Shown: positions 1 to 9,768 of the stretch, piece by piece
Numbering within the stretch: the stretch's first letter is position 1
Layout of the letters: each line of letters opens with the position of its first letter
Assembly (NCBI GenBank): GCA_035456405.1
Contig: DATIDG010000075.1
Location: forward strand, 62,001 to 126,000
DNA from: JAGVSZ01 sp035456405
GTDB lineage: Bacteria > Pseudomonadota > Gammaproteobacteria > Burkholderiales > SG8-39
Direction of reading: 5' to 3'
Length of the DNA: 64,000 bases
The notes under the pieces: generated by a model
Databases searched by the model: none
What the model was told of the DNA's origin: nothing
Seen by the model: only the letters and a program-made list of their open reading frames with translations
Made by a program: the position numbers and the translations under genes

Positions 1-459
1 GAGCGGGCCTTCGATCCGCACCGCGAAGTCGTAGCGCGGCGGCTTGTGGCCCGGCGTGTGCATGTCGTCGATGATGTTGATCCCGCCGACGAACGCGACC
101 CGGCCGTCGATCACTGCGAGCTTGCGGTGCAGCCGCCGCAGCCGGGTGCGCCGGAAATCCCACGGCGAGATGTCGGGCCGGTAGATCCCGAGCGACACGT
201 TCGCCGCGAGCAGGCGGTCACGGATGCCGCCGATGTAGCGCTTCACGGTCATGCCGTCGACGATCACGTGCGTGCGCACGCCCTGCGCTGCGGCCTCGGC
301 GAGCGCGCGCGCGATGCGCCGCCCCGTCGCGTCGTCGGCGAAGATGTAGGTCTCGAGGTATACCTCGTTGCGCGCCGAGGCGATCGCGGCTTCCAGCGCG
401 GGGAAGTACGCCGCGCCGGTCTCGAGCAGCGTCAGGCGGTTGGCGTCGACGGGCGGCAT
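1..459 (-). CDS. clsB: Cardiolipin synthase B-type phospholipase D protein (3' part cut by window edge)
   Basis: Only the first 153 codons are present; the rest lies outside the window. The protein starts MPPVDANRL and shows the first HKD phospholipase D motif, H111-x-K113-x4-D118, followed by a VAFVGGIN segment. This pattern is typical of ClsB (YbhO) phosphatidyltransferases, which make cardiolipin at the inner membrane using phosphatidylethanolamine or phosphatidylglycerol. It starts 22 bases after the stop of an endonuclease/exonuclease/phosphatase gene. That is the same arrangement as ybhP-clsB of enterics and supports the call. The second HKD motif cannot be checked here. Confidence 0.88.
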   Translation of the reverse strand, partial: MPPVDANRLTLLETGAAYFPALEAAIASARNEVYLETYIFADDATGRRIARALAEAAAQGVRTHVIVDGMTVKRYIGGIRDRLLAANVSLGIYRPDISPWDFRRTRLRRLHRKLAVIDGRVAFVGGINIIDDMHTPGHKPPRYDFAVRIEGPL

Positions 460-481
460 CGCGCGCCCCGGCCGTGCGCGG

Positions 482-1228
482 TCAGTCGAACGCGAGGCGC
501 GCGGTCAGCATGGCGTGGTCTGAGATGCGCGACCACGCGTGACCGTGGTGGACCTCGGCGTGATGGATCGAGAAGCCCCGCGTGTAGATGCGGTCGAGCC
601 GGAACAGCGGCAGCCGGCTCGGGAAGCTGCGCGCCGGCCGGCCGCGGTGATCGCGAAACACCTCCGCGAGGCCCAGCTCACCGGCGAGCCGGTGCCCCGC
701 GCGGTTGCGCCAATCGTTGAAGTCGCCGGCGACGATCAGCGGCGCGTCGTCGGGCACGAGCTCGACGATGCGGTCGATGAGCGCTTTGATCTGCTGCTTG
801 CGGCCGCGCTCCATCAGCGCGAAGTGCACGCACAGACAGTGCAGGCTGACGTCGGTGCGCGGAAGGCGCACCTCGCAATGCAGGACGCCGCGCCTCTCGA
901 ACGGGTGCGACGACACGTCCAGGTTCTCGGCCGAGACGATCGGGAAGCGCGACAGGATCGCATTGCCGTGGTGCCCGTGGTCGTAGACGGCGTTGCGGCC
1001 GTACGCGAACTCGCCCCAGACCGCGTCGGCGAGGAACTCGTACTGCGGCTCGTCCGGCCACTCGTGGAACCGGTTCGCATGGCGCTCGTGCCGGCCGATC
1101 ACCTCCTGCAGGAAGATGATGTCGGCGCCGAGCCCGCGGAGGCGATCGCGCAGCTCGTGAATCACCATCCGGCGATTGAAGACCGAGAAGCCCTTGTGGA
1201 TGTTGTAGGTGGCGACGTTGAGATCCAT
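482..1228 (-). CDS. Endonuclease/exonuclease/phosphatase family protein (YbhP-like)
   Basis: 248 residues. The start MDLNVATYNIHKG fits the first beta strand of the fold. The metal-binding and catalytic signatures are in order: ATYNIH near the start, LQEV around residue 40, GDFNDWR in the middle and SDHAML at the end. Members are Mg2+-dependent phosphodiesterases or phosphatases; the substrate of this subgroup is unknown. It is co-directional with clsB, as ybhP is in E. coli, so a role in phospholipid turnover is plausible but inferred. No clear ribosome-binding site precedes the ATG, and the frame stays open upstream inside the preceding lipoprotein gene. The start was chosen on fold grounds. 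Confidence 0.88.
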   Translation of the reverse strand: MDLNVATYNIHKGFSVFNRRMVIHELRDRLRGLGADIIFLQEVIGRHERHANRFHEWPDEPQYEFLADAVWGEFAYGRNAVYDHGHHGNAILSRFPIVSAENLDVSSHPFERRGVLHCEVRLPRTDVSLHCLCVHFALMERGRKQQIKALIDRIVELVPDDAPLIVAGDFNDWRNRAGHRLAGELGLAEVFRDHRGRPARSFPSRLPLFRLDRIYTRGFSIHHAEVHHGHAWSRISDHAMLTARLAFD

Positions 1229-1262
1229 TGGCGGAACGCTTGGGAACGACTCGATTGTAGTG

Positions 1263-2771
1263 TCAAGGCTCGAGAATGACGAAGTACCGCTCCACCAGCC
1301 ACGGGTCATCGAAGTGGCGCCGGCCGACGAACGCCGTCGCGTGCCGGCCCCACTGCCGCATGGCGCCCGGCTCGCGAACGCCCATCGGCCAGAAGAGCCA
1401 CCGCTCGCCGCGCTCGGTGCCCGGCACGATCCCGTCCGGCCGGAACAGGCTGTGCCCGGCGCCGTCGGGCCCGGGAATCGAGCGCAGCGTCTCGTCCGCA
1501 GCGAGCCCGTAGCGGCGCGCACCTGCCGGATCGCGGCCGGCGACGGTCACCCGCTCGAGGTAGTGCGTGCGTGACGCCACGCGCAGCACGAGGCGGTCCG
1601 GCGGCGCGGCCGCGGGCAGACGCTGCGGCACGAATGCCGTCTCCTCGATCGTGTAGGGCTGGCGCCGGAGTGCGGCGCGCGGCGTCGGAAAGAACATGTG
1701 ATAGCAGCCGCAGTTGTGCATGCTGTCAAAAAGCACCGGATATCCGTCGATCCCGAGGGTCACCCGCCAGGTCACGCCGTCGAGCGAACCGCCCAGCGGG
1801 TCGAGCGCGGAGGTTCTCGGCCGCGCCGGAAACCAGAAGCTGTACACCAGTTGCAGCAGGACGCGGTCGCCGACGCGCGCGTGCGCGACGCGCGTGAACG
1901 CCACCGGCCGCGCCACGTCGACGGTCGGCACCCGGTCGGCGCCGATCACCGGATACCCGATGCGGTCGTCGGCATCCGCCACGTCCACTTCGAGCACCGG
2001 GGCGAATGCCCCAAGCAGGCGCGCAAGGTCCTCGCCTTCCGGTCGCGGTATCCCGAGCGGCCCGCGCGAAGAGCGGGCGATGATTGCGCCGACCTCCCCG
2101 GCCGGGAGCGTCGCGGTCTCGGGCGGCGCGTAGCGCACCAGCGTGCCGCGCACCGGCAAGCCCTCGAGCGGCGTGTCGAACGTCGCCTGGACCCCGTCCT
2201 GATACCTACTCACGCCGTACGCGAACGGAAAGCTCGCGAGCACGTACAGGCCGACGACCCGCTTCCACGTGTCGTAGTCGTCGGGTACGCGCGCAATGTT
2301 TAGCAGCCGGTCGCGACGGCGCGGGTCCGCCAGATCGTGGTCACGCAGCACGCGCGAGCAACCCTCGATCAGCGCGGCCGGCTCGTTCTCGGGCCAGCCG
2401 TCGGCCGCGAGCCGTGCTGCGACGGCGGGGCGTGCGGATCGCGGCACGTTGTCGAGCTCCGCGCGGCGGGCCGCGCGATCGAGCCCGATCAGCGCGTCGA
2501 CCCAAGCTTGGAGCGCGGCGGCGTCCAGTGGCGCTTCGCCGAAGCTCGCGAGCAGCCGGTCCACGCGCGCGTAGGGATAACCGGCCAGGCGGGCTTCGCC
2601 GCCGTCCGGCACGCCCGCGGCCGCGACCGCCTCGTCGAGCACCACGTACAGCCGCTCGCAGCGCGCCACGAGGGCGTCCGGCGCGGCGTCCCGGGGCGCC
2701 GGCGGCGCGAGCCCGGTGCAACCGCCGAGCACGGCGAGCGCAACGATCGCGACGAGCGCGCGAGCGCTCAT
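1263..2771 (-). CDS. Hypothetical lipoprotein, about 500 residues
   Basis: 502 residues with a lipoprotein signal: MSARALVAIVALAVLGGC, where C18 would be the acylated cysteine. I do not recognise the rest. It is a soluble, mixed-composition protein with a distinctive SMHNCGCYHMFF segment about two thirds along, whose Cys-x-Cys and His residues could bind metal or form a disulfide. The start codon overlaps the stop of the SRPBCC gene by four bases (ATGA), indicating translational coupling. The next gene begins 34 bases after its stop. The protein is probably anchored in the cell envelope; function unknown. Confidence 0.75.
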   Translation of the reverse strand: MSARALVAIVALAVLGGCTGLAPPAPRDAAPDALVARCERLYVVLDEAVAAAGVPDGGEARLAGYPYARVDRLLASFGEAPLDAAALQAWVDALIGLDRAARRAELDNVPRSARPAVAARLAADGWPENEPAALIEGCSRVLRDHDLADPRRRDRLLNIARVPDDYDTWKRVVGLYVLASFPFAYGVSRYQDGVQATFDTPLEGLPVRGTLVRYAPPETATLPAGEVGAIIARSSRGPLGIPRPEGEDLARLLGAFAPVLEVDVADADDRIGYPVIGADRVPTVDVARPVAFTRVAHARVGDRVLLQLVYSFWFPARPRTSALDPLGGSLDGVTWRVTLGIDGYPVLFDSMHNCGCYHMFFPTPRAALRRQPYTIEETAFVPQRLPAAAPPDRLVLRVASRTHYLERVTVAGRDPAGARRYGLAADETLRSIPGPDGAGHSLFRPDGIVPGTERGERWLFWPMGVREPGAMRQWGRHATAFVGRRHFDDPWLVERYFVILEP

Positions 2772-3325
2772 CGGGGCGCAGCGCTCTGCCGCTCGATCTC
2801 CTCGATCATCGCGGTGAACTGGCGTTCTACGGTCATGCGGACGGCGATCGTGCCGATCAGCGGCGGCATCGCGAAATCGGGGACCAGCCGTCCGGCGTAC
2901 ACCACGCGGAGCGCGCCGCCGTTCGGCGTCAGCTCGTAGCGCCCGGTCATCTCGCGAAAGCTCCCGCTCGTGGCGCGCGACTCCACCACGCTCGGCGGCC
3001 GCTCGCGGATCGCGTACCTCACCTCGAGGGGAAACCGGACGAACAGGAAGCGCAGCTCGCCGCGCTGCTCGACCACCGCGCCGTCCGGGCCGCGCGACAC
3101 GGTGCGACTGGAGTGCAGGTCCGGCACGAACGCGGGGTAACGATCGTAGTCGGTCAGCACCCGCCACGCGACACCGGGGTCGGCCGCGAGGTCGCCGCGC
3201 GCGGAGATCATGTATGCATCGCCGTCGCGAGCGGTCTCGACGACGATCTCGGCCGGCACCGCGTGCGCTGCCCACGCCAGGGTGAGCGCGAGCATCGGAG
3301 CCGAAACGCGTGCCCGCCCGCTCAT
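2768..3325 (-). CDS. SRPBCC/START-like secreted protein
   Basis: 185 residues. An N-terminal signal peptide (about residues 1-25, ending AHAVPA) is followed by a polyketide-cyclase/START-like domain. Its recognisable parts are a conserved LTDYDRYPAFVPDL motif around residue 60 and a VYAGRLVPDFAMPPLIG stretch towards the end. Such domains bind hydrophobic ligands or lipids in a helix-grip fold; here the protein should be periplasmic. It is coupled by ATGA overlaps to nudB upstream and the lipoprotein gene downstream. The ligand is unknown. Confidence 0.82.
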   Translation of the reverse strand: MSGRARVSAPMLALTLAWAAHAVPAEIVVETARDGDAYMISARGDLAADPGVAWRVLTDYDRYPAFVPDLHSSRTVSRGPDGAVVEQRGELRFLFVRFPLEVRYAIRERPPSVVESRATSGSFREMTGRYELTPNGGALRVVYAGRLVPDFAMPPLIGTIAVRMTVERQFTAMIEEIERQSAAPR

Positions 3326-3777
3326 CGCTTGTCGGCGGTCGCCCGCTCGGGCAGCGTCAGGATCGCGTCGCGGTTCGACCAGGAAAAGCACTTCTCGGCG
3401 GCCGCCTGCCAGGGAAGCCAGAGGTATTGCGAATGCTCTTTCGGGGCGAGTCGCACGGAGAGCGGTTCGGGGACGGTAAGACCGAACACGTGCTCGACGT
3501 TGTGGGTCACCCCCGGGGCGTAGCGGGAGCGCCACTGCCGGTAGATTTCGAAAGTGTTCTCGACACCCCAGTCGACCAGCCGATGCCGGTTCGCATCCAG
3601 TCCGGTCTCCTCCGCGACCTCGCGGACCGCCGTCTCGCGCAGCGGCTCGTCCGCGCGCGCGACGCTGCCCGTCACCGACTGCCAATACCCAGGCCACGGC
3701 GCGCGCTCGAGCAGCAGTACGAGGAGCCCCGGCGTATGGATGACGACGAGGACAGAGCAGGGGATTTTGTACTTCAA
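3322..3777 (-). CDS. nudB: Dihydroneopterin triphosphate diphosphatase, Nudix family
   Basis: 151 residues. NudB removes pyrophosphate from dihydroneopterin triphosphate in folate synthesis. The protein opens KYKIPCSVLVVIHT and has the WQSVTGS motif characteristic of NudB, followed by the Nudix core REVAEETGLD. The loop between the Nudix glycine and first glutamate is one residue longer than the usual five. The start appears to be TTG, because the family start motif lies immediately at this codon and no ATG is available. It lies 36 bases after the barstar gene and is coupled by ATGA to the SRPBCC gene. This position downstream of aspS is common in betaproteobacteria. Confidence 0.88.
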   Translation of the reverse strand: MKYKIPCSVLVVIHTPGLLVLLLERAPWPGYWQSVTGSVARADEPLRETAVREVAEETGLDANRHRLVDWGVENTFEIYRQWRSRYAPGVTHNVEHVFGLTVPEPLSVRLAPKEHSQYLWLPWQAAAEKCFSWSNRDAILTLPERATADKR

Positions 3778-3813
3778 CTGCGGGAACGAGTGAAAAAGGG
3801 GACGAGCGGCGGT

Positions 3814-4266
3814 TCACCCGTCGTTGTTCTCGCCGAGCACCGGCAGGTCGAACGCCACCGGATCGATGCCGTCGAGGAACACCCAGAAGGGGATGTCTTC
3901 GTCGTAGCAGCCCTCGGCGACGCTGTCGAGCACTTCGAGCGCGGTCTCGAGGGTCTCGGGGTCGGCGTGCGCGAGCTCGCCGCAGTTCGCCAGGGTGAGC
4001 ACGACGCCACCCGGCTGCTCCCAGGCCATCTCGGCGAGCACGTCGTTGAGGGCGTCCCAGTTGTTGCCGAACCACTCCGGGAAGGCGAGCCGCCCGGCGA
4101 GCGTCGCGAGCAGCTGCTCCTTGGTCTTCACGCCGGCAAGATCGACGTCCCAGCGCGTGAGGCCAACGCGCTCGGCGGCGGCGTCCAGTGCCGCGCCGTC
4201 CGGCGGGCGCGCGAAGATTCCCGCTTCGCCCGGGTCGCTGAGAAGCTGCTCGTAATCGATGTCCAT
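3814..4266 (-). CDS. Barstar family ribonuclease inhibitor
   Basis: 150 residues. The barstar fold is shown by the KTKEQLLATLAGRLAFPEWF segment and the following GNNWDALNDVL motif around residues 60-80, the region that plugs the RNase active site in barstar. It begins 3 bases after the stop of a secreted barnase/RNase Sa-like RNase. By analogy with barnase-barstar it should keep that RNase inactive in the cytoplasm. The N-terminal 30 residues are an extension beyond the roughly 90-residue Bacillus barstar, as is usual in proteobacterial members. Highly acidic, as expected for an inhibitor of a basic RNase. Confidence 0.9.
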   Translation of the reverse strand: MDIDYEQLLSDPGEAGIFARPPDGAALDAAAERVGLTRWDVDLAGVKTKEQLLATLAGRLAFPEWFGNNWDALNDVLAEMAWEQPGGVVLTLANCGELAHADPETLETALEVLDSVAEGCYDEDIPFWVFLDGIDPVAFDLPVLGENNDG

Positions 4267-4269
4267 TCC

Positions 4270-4671
4270 CTACTCGCGAACGCGCTTGAACGTCCGGTAG
4301 TGGTCGTCCGTGTAATAGTACTCGCCCGAGGTGCGCACGTCCCCGCCCGTGCCCGTGCCGGCGACGATGCGCCGCGCGCCGCGGTCGCGCGCACCGGGCG
4401 TGGGCACCGTGTACTCGCGGTAGTAGCCGCGCCCCTTGAGCGGCAGCCGCTTCTCGAAGTTGCCGAACGTCGCGCCGTCCTTCCGGTAAGGGAACGGCCC
4501 GCCACTCCTGATCAGAACGATCGTGTCGCGGGCCTCCTTGGGCAGGTCGGCGGTCGCGACCTCGGAGAGCAGCGGCGCCTCGCGGGCGCCGACACCTCCC
4601 ACCGCAAAGACGCAAAGGACGCAAAGAAGCGCAAAGAATCGCAACAGCAGCCCGTTCCAGTGCCTGTTCAC
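4270..4671 (-). CDS. Secreted guanyl-specific ribonuclease, RNase Sa/barnase family
   Basis: 133 residues. The mature part matches the microbial RNase N1/T1/Sa family: DLPKEARDTI, FGNFEKRLP with the catalytic Glu, EYTVPTPGARDRGARRI with the catalytic Arg, and DHYRTF with the catalytic His. All three active-site residues are therefore present. The N-terminus (residues 1-29) is a signal peptide ending in GVGA, so the enzyme is exported. Start is GTG with AAAGGAAAAGGAG just upstream. The signal-peptide codons lie inside a dispersed inverted repeat at 4601-4710 (see findings). The inhibitor gene follows 3 bases later. Likely role: an extracellular RNase, either nutritional or against competitors. 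Confidence 0.9.
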   Translation of the reverse strand: MNRHWNGLLLRFFALLCVLCVFAVGGVGAREAPLLSEVATADLPKEARDTIVLIRSGGPFPYRKDGATFGNFEKRLPLKGRGYYREYTVPTPGARDRGARRIVAGTGTGGDVRTSGEYYYTDDHYRTFKRVRE

Positions 4672-4710
4672 TCTCCTTTTCCTTTGCGGCGGTCTTCGCG
4701 CCTTTGCGGT
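4601..4710. repeat. Imperfect inverted repeat of the ACCGCAAAGRCGC type
   Basis: The left arm at 4601-4639 reads ACCGCAAAGACGCAAAGGAC and continues with further GCAAAG units. The right arm at 4681-4710 reads CCTTTGCGG... and ends CCTTTGCGGT. The arms are imperfect reverse complements separated by about 40 bases. Repeats of this style (runs of GCAAAG facing runs of CTTTGCG) are known from intergenic regions of many environmental bacteria. It sits directly after the aspS stop and covers the start and signal-peptide codons of the RNase gene. Confidence 0.75.
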
Positions 4711-4716
4711 GAGACC

Positions 4717-6489
<1,773 letters not shown>

Positions 6490-6527
6490 GTTCGTGAGTC
6501 GCCAGTGTTGAATCGTGAATCGCGAGG

Positions 6528-6556
6528 CGCAAGCCGATTGCGACTCGCGGCTTGCG
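6528..6556 (-). other. Hairpin between the DUF502 gene and aspS
   Basis: CGCAAGCCG at 6528-6536 pairs perfectly with CGGCTTGCG at 6548-6556 across an 11-base loop. It lies in the transcript leader of aspS, after the DUF502 stop. No T-run follows on the minus strand, so it is not an intrinsic terminator. It could be an RNA processing or stability element. Confidence 0.35.
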
Positions 6557-6567
6557 GCCCGCAGCCT

Positions 6568-7203
6568 CTATAGCGGCGGCGCTTTCAATGCCGCCGGCGC
6601 GCCCCGGCGCGGCACGCGGGTCGGAACGGCAACGCCCATCGAGATGATGTACTTCAGGGCCTCGTCGACGCTCATGTCCAGCTCCACCACGTCCTTGCGC
6701 GGCAGCATCACGAAATAGCCGCCGGTCGGGTTGGGTGTCGTCGGCACGTAGACGCTAACGTAGTCGCCATGAAGGTGGTTCACGACGTCGCCGCCGGGTG
6801 CGCCGGTTAGGAACGCGATCGTCCAGCTTCCCGCCTGCGGCCACTGGACCAGCACCGCCTTGCGGAACGCCTGCCCGCCGGGGCGGAACAGCGTATCGCT
6901 GATCTGCTTTACCCCGCCGTAGAGGGAATTCACGACGGGGATGCGGCGCAGCACGGCCTCCCAGATGCGCAGCATGCGCTGGCCGATGATGTTGGACGCC
7001 AGCACCCCGGTGACGAACACGACCACCACGGTAAGCAGCAGGCCGAGCCCCGGGATCTGGTGGCCCAGGAGAGACGCCGGCTGCAGCGCCGGCGGCAGCA
7101 GCGTGAGCACCTGGTCCATCGACGACACGATCAGGTGCAGCACCCAGATCGTGATCGCGAGCGGAATCCAGATAAGCAGCCCGGTGATGAGGTACTTTCG
7201 CAT
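6568..7203 (-). CDS. DUF502 family inner-membrane protein
   Basis: 211 residues. Two N-terminal transmembrane helices (residues about 3-27 and 52-72) are followed by a soluble domain with the family hallmarks IPVVNSLYGGVKQI and YVPTTPNPTGGYFVMLPR. The C-terminal tail is short and Ala/Pro-rich. The family is widespread in proteobacteria and regularly found beside aspS; its role is not established. It is the second gene of the minus-strand unit, downstream of the FmdB gene. Confidence 0.93.
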   Translation of the reverse strand: MRKYLITGLLIWIPLAITIWVLHLIVSSMDQVLTLLPPALQPASLLGHQIPGLGLLLTVVVVFVTGVLASNIIGQRMLRIWEAVLRRIPVVNSLYGGVKQISDTLFRPGGQAFRKAVLVQWPQAGSWTIAFLTGAPGGDVVNHLHGDYVSVYVPTTPNPTGGYFVMLPRKDVVELDMSVDEALKYIISMGVAVPTRVPRRGAPAALKAPPL

Positions 7204-7282
7204 GGAGATTGCGCGCGACCCGGCCGTGCGGCTGCGCGGCAGGCGCCTGCGGCCGCGACCCCGGCCGCGCGCAGGCGCGGGC

Positions 7283-7579
7283 TCAGGAGCAGGCCGGGCA
7301 GGCCCCGGACCCGCAGGCCGGCGCAGCCTCCTTTGCGTCGCCCTTGTCCCCGGTCTTGGTCTCGCCTTCGGGTTTCGTCTCAGCCGGCTTCGCGCCTCCG
7401 CCCTTGAAGTCCGTCGCGTACCAGCCGGAACCCTTCAGCTGGAAGCCGGCCGCGGTCAGCAGCTTCTTGAAAGTGTCCTTCCCGCACTGCGGGCACGTGG
7501 TGAGCAGCGCGTCGGAGACCTTCTGGATGTACTCGTTCTGGAACCCGCATGCGGCGCAGCGGTACTCGTAGATCGGCAT
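7283..7579 (-). CDS. FmdB family zinc-ribbon regulatory protein
   Basis: 98 residues starting MPIYEYRC. Two CxxC pairs (CAAC near residue 10 and CPQC near residue 33) form the FmdB zinc ribbon. The C-terminus is a low-complexity Lys/Glu/Gly tail ending in Cys-rich ACGSGACPACS, which adds three further cysteines. FmdB proteins are small putative transcription regulators. An alternative ATG two codons upstream would add Met-Arg. It is the first gene of the minus-strand unit with DUF502 and aspS, a conserved betaproteobacterial arrangement. Confidence 0.92.
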   Translation of the reverse strand: MPIYEYRCAACGFQNEYIQKVSDALLTTCPQCGKDTFKKLLTAAGFQLKGSGWYATDFKGGGAKPAETKPEGETKTGDKGDAKEAAPACGSGACPACS

Positions 7580-8005
7580 TCGCATCCCCGGAATCTCTTG
7601 CAGGTCGCGCAGTATACCGGAAGGCATCGGAATTCCTCATTGAAATCGGGGTGTTGCGCGCCCGATATGCGCCCCGTCGTGAGCGGGCGATAGCGCTCGA
7701 TCCGTCGAGTTCACGACAACCACTGACCGTTCGTCGGCTTTGCGGGCAGACGCGCTTGACGGGTGCGCGCGCCTGCGGCTAAATGCCTTCGTCATAAATG
7801 ACGTTGGCATAGCCGATCGCGCTCGGGCGGCGCCCGACAAGACCAAGAACTGCGCGCGGCAAGCCACGGAATGGACGCCCGCTGGCGGGGGTGGCCGCAA
7901 GGGACGAAGGATATGCAACGCGTCTCGAGGAGCCCGTCGCCCGCAAGCAGGGGTGACACCGCCCGCCGGACCGCCGCCGTGCGGGCCGCGACGCTCCCCG
8001 CCGTC
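7580..8005. other. Intergenic and degenerate DNA upstream of the gspG remnant
   Basis: About 425 bases without a credible gene. It separates the minus-strand FmdB unit from the plus-strand pseudopilin genes and should hold the FmdB promoter. No prepilin N-terminus (GFTLxE) is found in any frame, although gspG should start here. Confidence 0.6.
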
Positions 8006-8252
8006 TCCGATCGCGTCTACTGCCTACGCCTCGACCAAGCAGGGCCGCGGCGCGCTCGTGCCGCACCCGACGACGCAGCCGCAGCCGCTCAACTGGAAGC
8101 AGAGCGGCGATCTCGACGGCGTGCCCAAGGATCCATGGGGCCGCGAGTGCCGATACCTGAACCCGGGCGTGCGCAGCGAGATCGACGTCTTCAGCCTCGG
8201 TGCGGACGGCGAGCCCGTCGGCGGCGGCAACAACTCGGATATCTATTACTGA
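8006..8252 (+). pseudogene. gspG: gspG remnant: C-terminal half of the type II secretion major pseudopilin
   Basis: The last 80 or so codons read as the GspG C-terminus: TKQGRGALVPHPTTQPQPLNW, VPKDPWGRECRYLNPG and EIDVFSLGADGEPVGGGNN, including the calcium-loop region of major pseudopilins. The N-terminal half is missing: there is no prepilin peptidase site, hydrophobic helix or plausible start, and upstream sequence in this frame is unrelated Arg/Pro-rich translation. It stands directly before gspH, the expected order. The stop at 8250-8252 is the natural one. The gene is therefore 5'-truncated and cannot make a pilin. Confidence 0.82.
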
Positions 8253-8266
8253 CGGACGCGGGCCGT

Positions 8267-8761
8267 ATGCGCGCAGTGACCGCCATCGTGCGCCGCTCCT
8301 CGGGATTCACGCTGCTGGAGGTGCTGGTAGTCGTGGTCATCTTGGCGGTGCTCGTGTCGCTCGCGACGGTGCGGCTCGCGCCGGACGGGCGGCAGAGCCT
8401 GCGCGAGGAGGCGACGCGGCTCGCGGCGGTGCTCGGCCACGCGCACGACGAGGCGATCGTGACCGGCGCGGCCTTTGCCTGGCAGCCCGACGCGAACGGC
8501 TACCGATTCGTGCGGCGCGATCCGGATCGCGTGTGGCGAACCGTGGATCGCGACGCCGCCCTGCGCGCGCGGACGTTCACCACCGGCGTCCAGCTCGCGG
8601 CCGTCGAGACGCCCGAGCGCACTACCAACGCGACGCCCGCGATCGTGATCCTGCCGACGGGCACGAGCGGGCCGTTCCGCATCACGCTGGCGCTCGAAGA
8701 GCACCGCATGCGTGTCACCTCCGACGGCCGTGGCCGGCCGGTCGTCGAGACCGCGCCCTGA
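8267..8761 (+). CDS. gspH: Type II secretion minor pseudopilin GspH
   Basis: 164 residues. A short basic leader is followed by the prepilin cleavage/methylation site SG-FTLLEVLVVVVILAVLV (cleavage after G13, with Glu at +5), then the 20-residue hydrophobic helix and a soluble beta domain. GspH is part of the pseudopilus tip. It starts 14 bases after the gspG remnant and precedes gspI. The reading frame is intact, with no sign of decay. Confidence 0.87.
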   Translation: MRAVTAIVRRSSGFTLLEVLVVVVILAVLVSLATVRLAPDGRQSLREEATRLAAVLGHAHDEAIVTGAAFAWQPDANGYRFVRRDPDRVWRTVDRDAALRARTFTTGVQLAAVETPERTTNATPAIVILPTGTSGPFRITLALEEHRMRVTSDGRGRPVVETAP

Positions 8762-8771
8762 GGAGGCCAGC

Positions 8772-9140
8772 ATGAGACGGTTTCGCGGATTCACCCTGAT
8801 TGAGGTTCTGGTGGCCCTGGCCATCCTCGCCGTCGCGCTCGCCGCCGCGGTGCGCTCGGCGAGCGTCGCAGCCGACGGGACGCTCGAGCTGAAGGAGCGC
8901 CTGCTCGCGACGTGGGTCGCGCAGAACCGCGTCGCCGAGTACGCCGCGCGGCCCCTCTGGCCCGACATCGGTACCCGCGCCGGCAACGCCGAGCAGGGCG
9001 GCGTCGCGTTCGCGTGGCGCGAGACCGTCACCGCCACGCCCAACCCGCTCTTCCGGCGCGTCGAGGTGCAGGTCTACGGGCCGCGCGCGCCACAGCGCGC
9101 GGTCGCGACGCTGGTGGGCTTCGCGGTCAGGAGCGAATGA
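8772..9140 (+). CDS. gspI: Type II secretion minor pseudopilin GspI
   Basis: 122 residues, typical for GspI. The start MRRFRGFTLIEVLVALAILA has an AGGAGG ribosome site at 8761-8766. The class III leader is six residues long, and Glu+5 is conserved. GspI nucleates the tip complex with GspJ and GspK. An in-frame start 60 bases upstream is rejected because the leader would be too long. Confidence 0.9.
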   Translation: MRRFRGFTLIEVLVALAILAVALAAAVRSASVAADGTLELKERLLATWVAQNRVAEYAARPLWPDIGTRAGNAEQGGVAFAWRETVTATPNPLFRRVEVQVYGPRAPQRAVATLVGFAVRSE

Positions 9141-9141
9141 T

Positions 9142-9768
9142 ATGCGCCGCTCCGCCACGGGTTTCACCCTCATCGAGTTGCTGTTCGCGATCGTGATCTT
9201 CGCGGTGCTGTCCGGCATCGCCTATCGCGCCCTGTCGGTCGTTCTCGACAGCCGCAGGCACATCGACCGGGAGAACCACAAGTGGCACGAGGTCGCGCTG
9301 TTCCTCGCGCGCCTCGAGCAGGACGTGGCGACCGCAGTCCCGCGCCCGGTGCCCGACGCGGGCGATTCGATCGCGCCCGCGGTGGCCGGGACCCCGGTGC
9401 CAACGCGCATGCAGGAGGGCCAGCTCGTCCTGACGCGCACGGCGCTCGCCGCCGACCCGCGCGCCGCAGAATCGCCGCGCCGGCTCGGCTACCGGCTGCG
9501 CGGCGACGCGGTCGAGCTGATCGCGTGGACGGTCCTCGACCAAGGCCCGCGCACCGAGCCGACCGTGGTGGCCGCGCTGCGGGCCGTCAAACAGATGGAG
9601 ATTCGCTTCCTCGACCGCCGCGGACAGTGGCACGCGCAATGGCCGCCGACGGGGACGAGCGCGCCGCAGAAGGCCGTCCCGGCGGGCGTCGAGGTCGCGC
9701 TCACGCTCACTTCCGGCGAGCGTGTGGTGCGCCTCATGCCGACCACGACTAGGCAGCCGCAGCTGTGA
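9142..9768 (+). CDS. gspJ: Type II secretion minor pseudopilin GspJ
   Basis: 208 residues with the prepilin leader MRRSATG-FTLIELLFAIVIF and the typical GspJ follow-up of YRAL and LARLEQDV. It begins one base after the gspI stop (TGATATG). It forms the tip heterotrimer with GspI and GspK. Its stop overlaps the GTG start of gspK by four bases. Confidence 0.92.
   Translation: MRRSATGFTLIELLFAIVIFAVLSGIAYRALSVVLDSRRHIDRENHKWHEVALFLARLEQDVATAVPRPVPDAGDSIAPAVAGTPVPTRMQEGQLVLTRTALAADPRAAESPRRLGYRLRGDAVELIAWTVLDQGPRTEPTVVAALRAVKQMEIRFLDRRGQWHAQWPPTGTSAPQKAVPAGVEVALTLTSGERVVRLMPTTTRQPQL

Noticed and set aside
3778..3813. AAAAAGGGGACGAG phrase in the nudB-barstar gap as a transposon-like repeat
   Set aside because: Only one copy with no matching inverted partner was seen, and the nudB N-terminus is family-like right up to the TTG.
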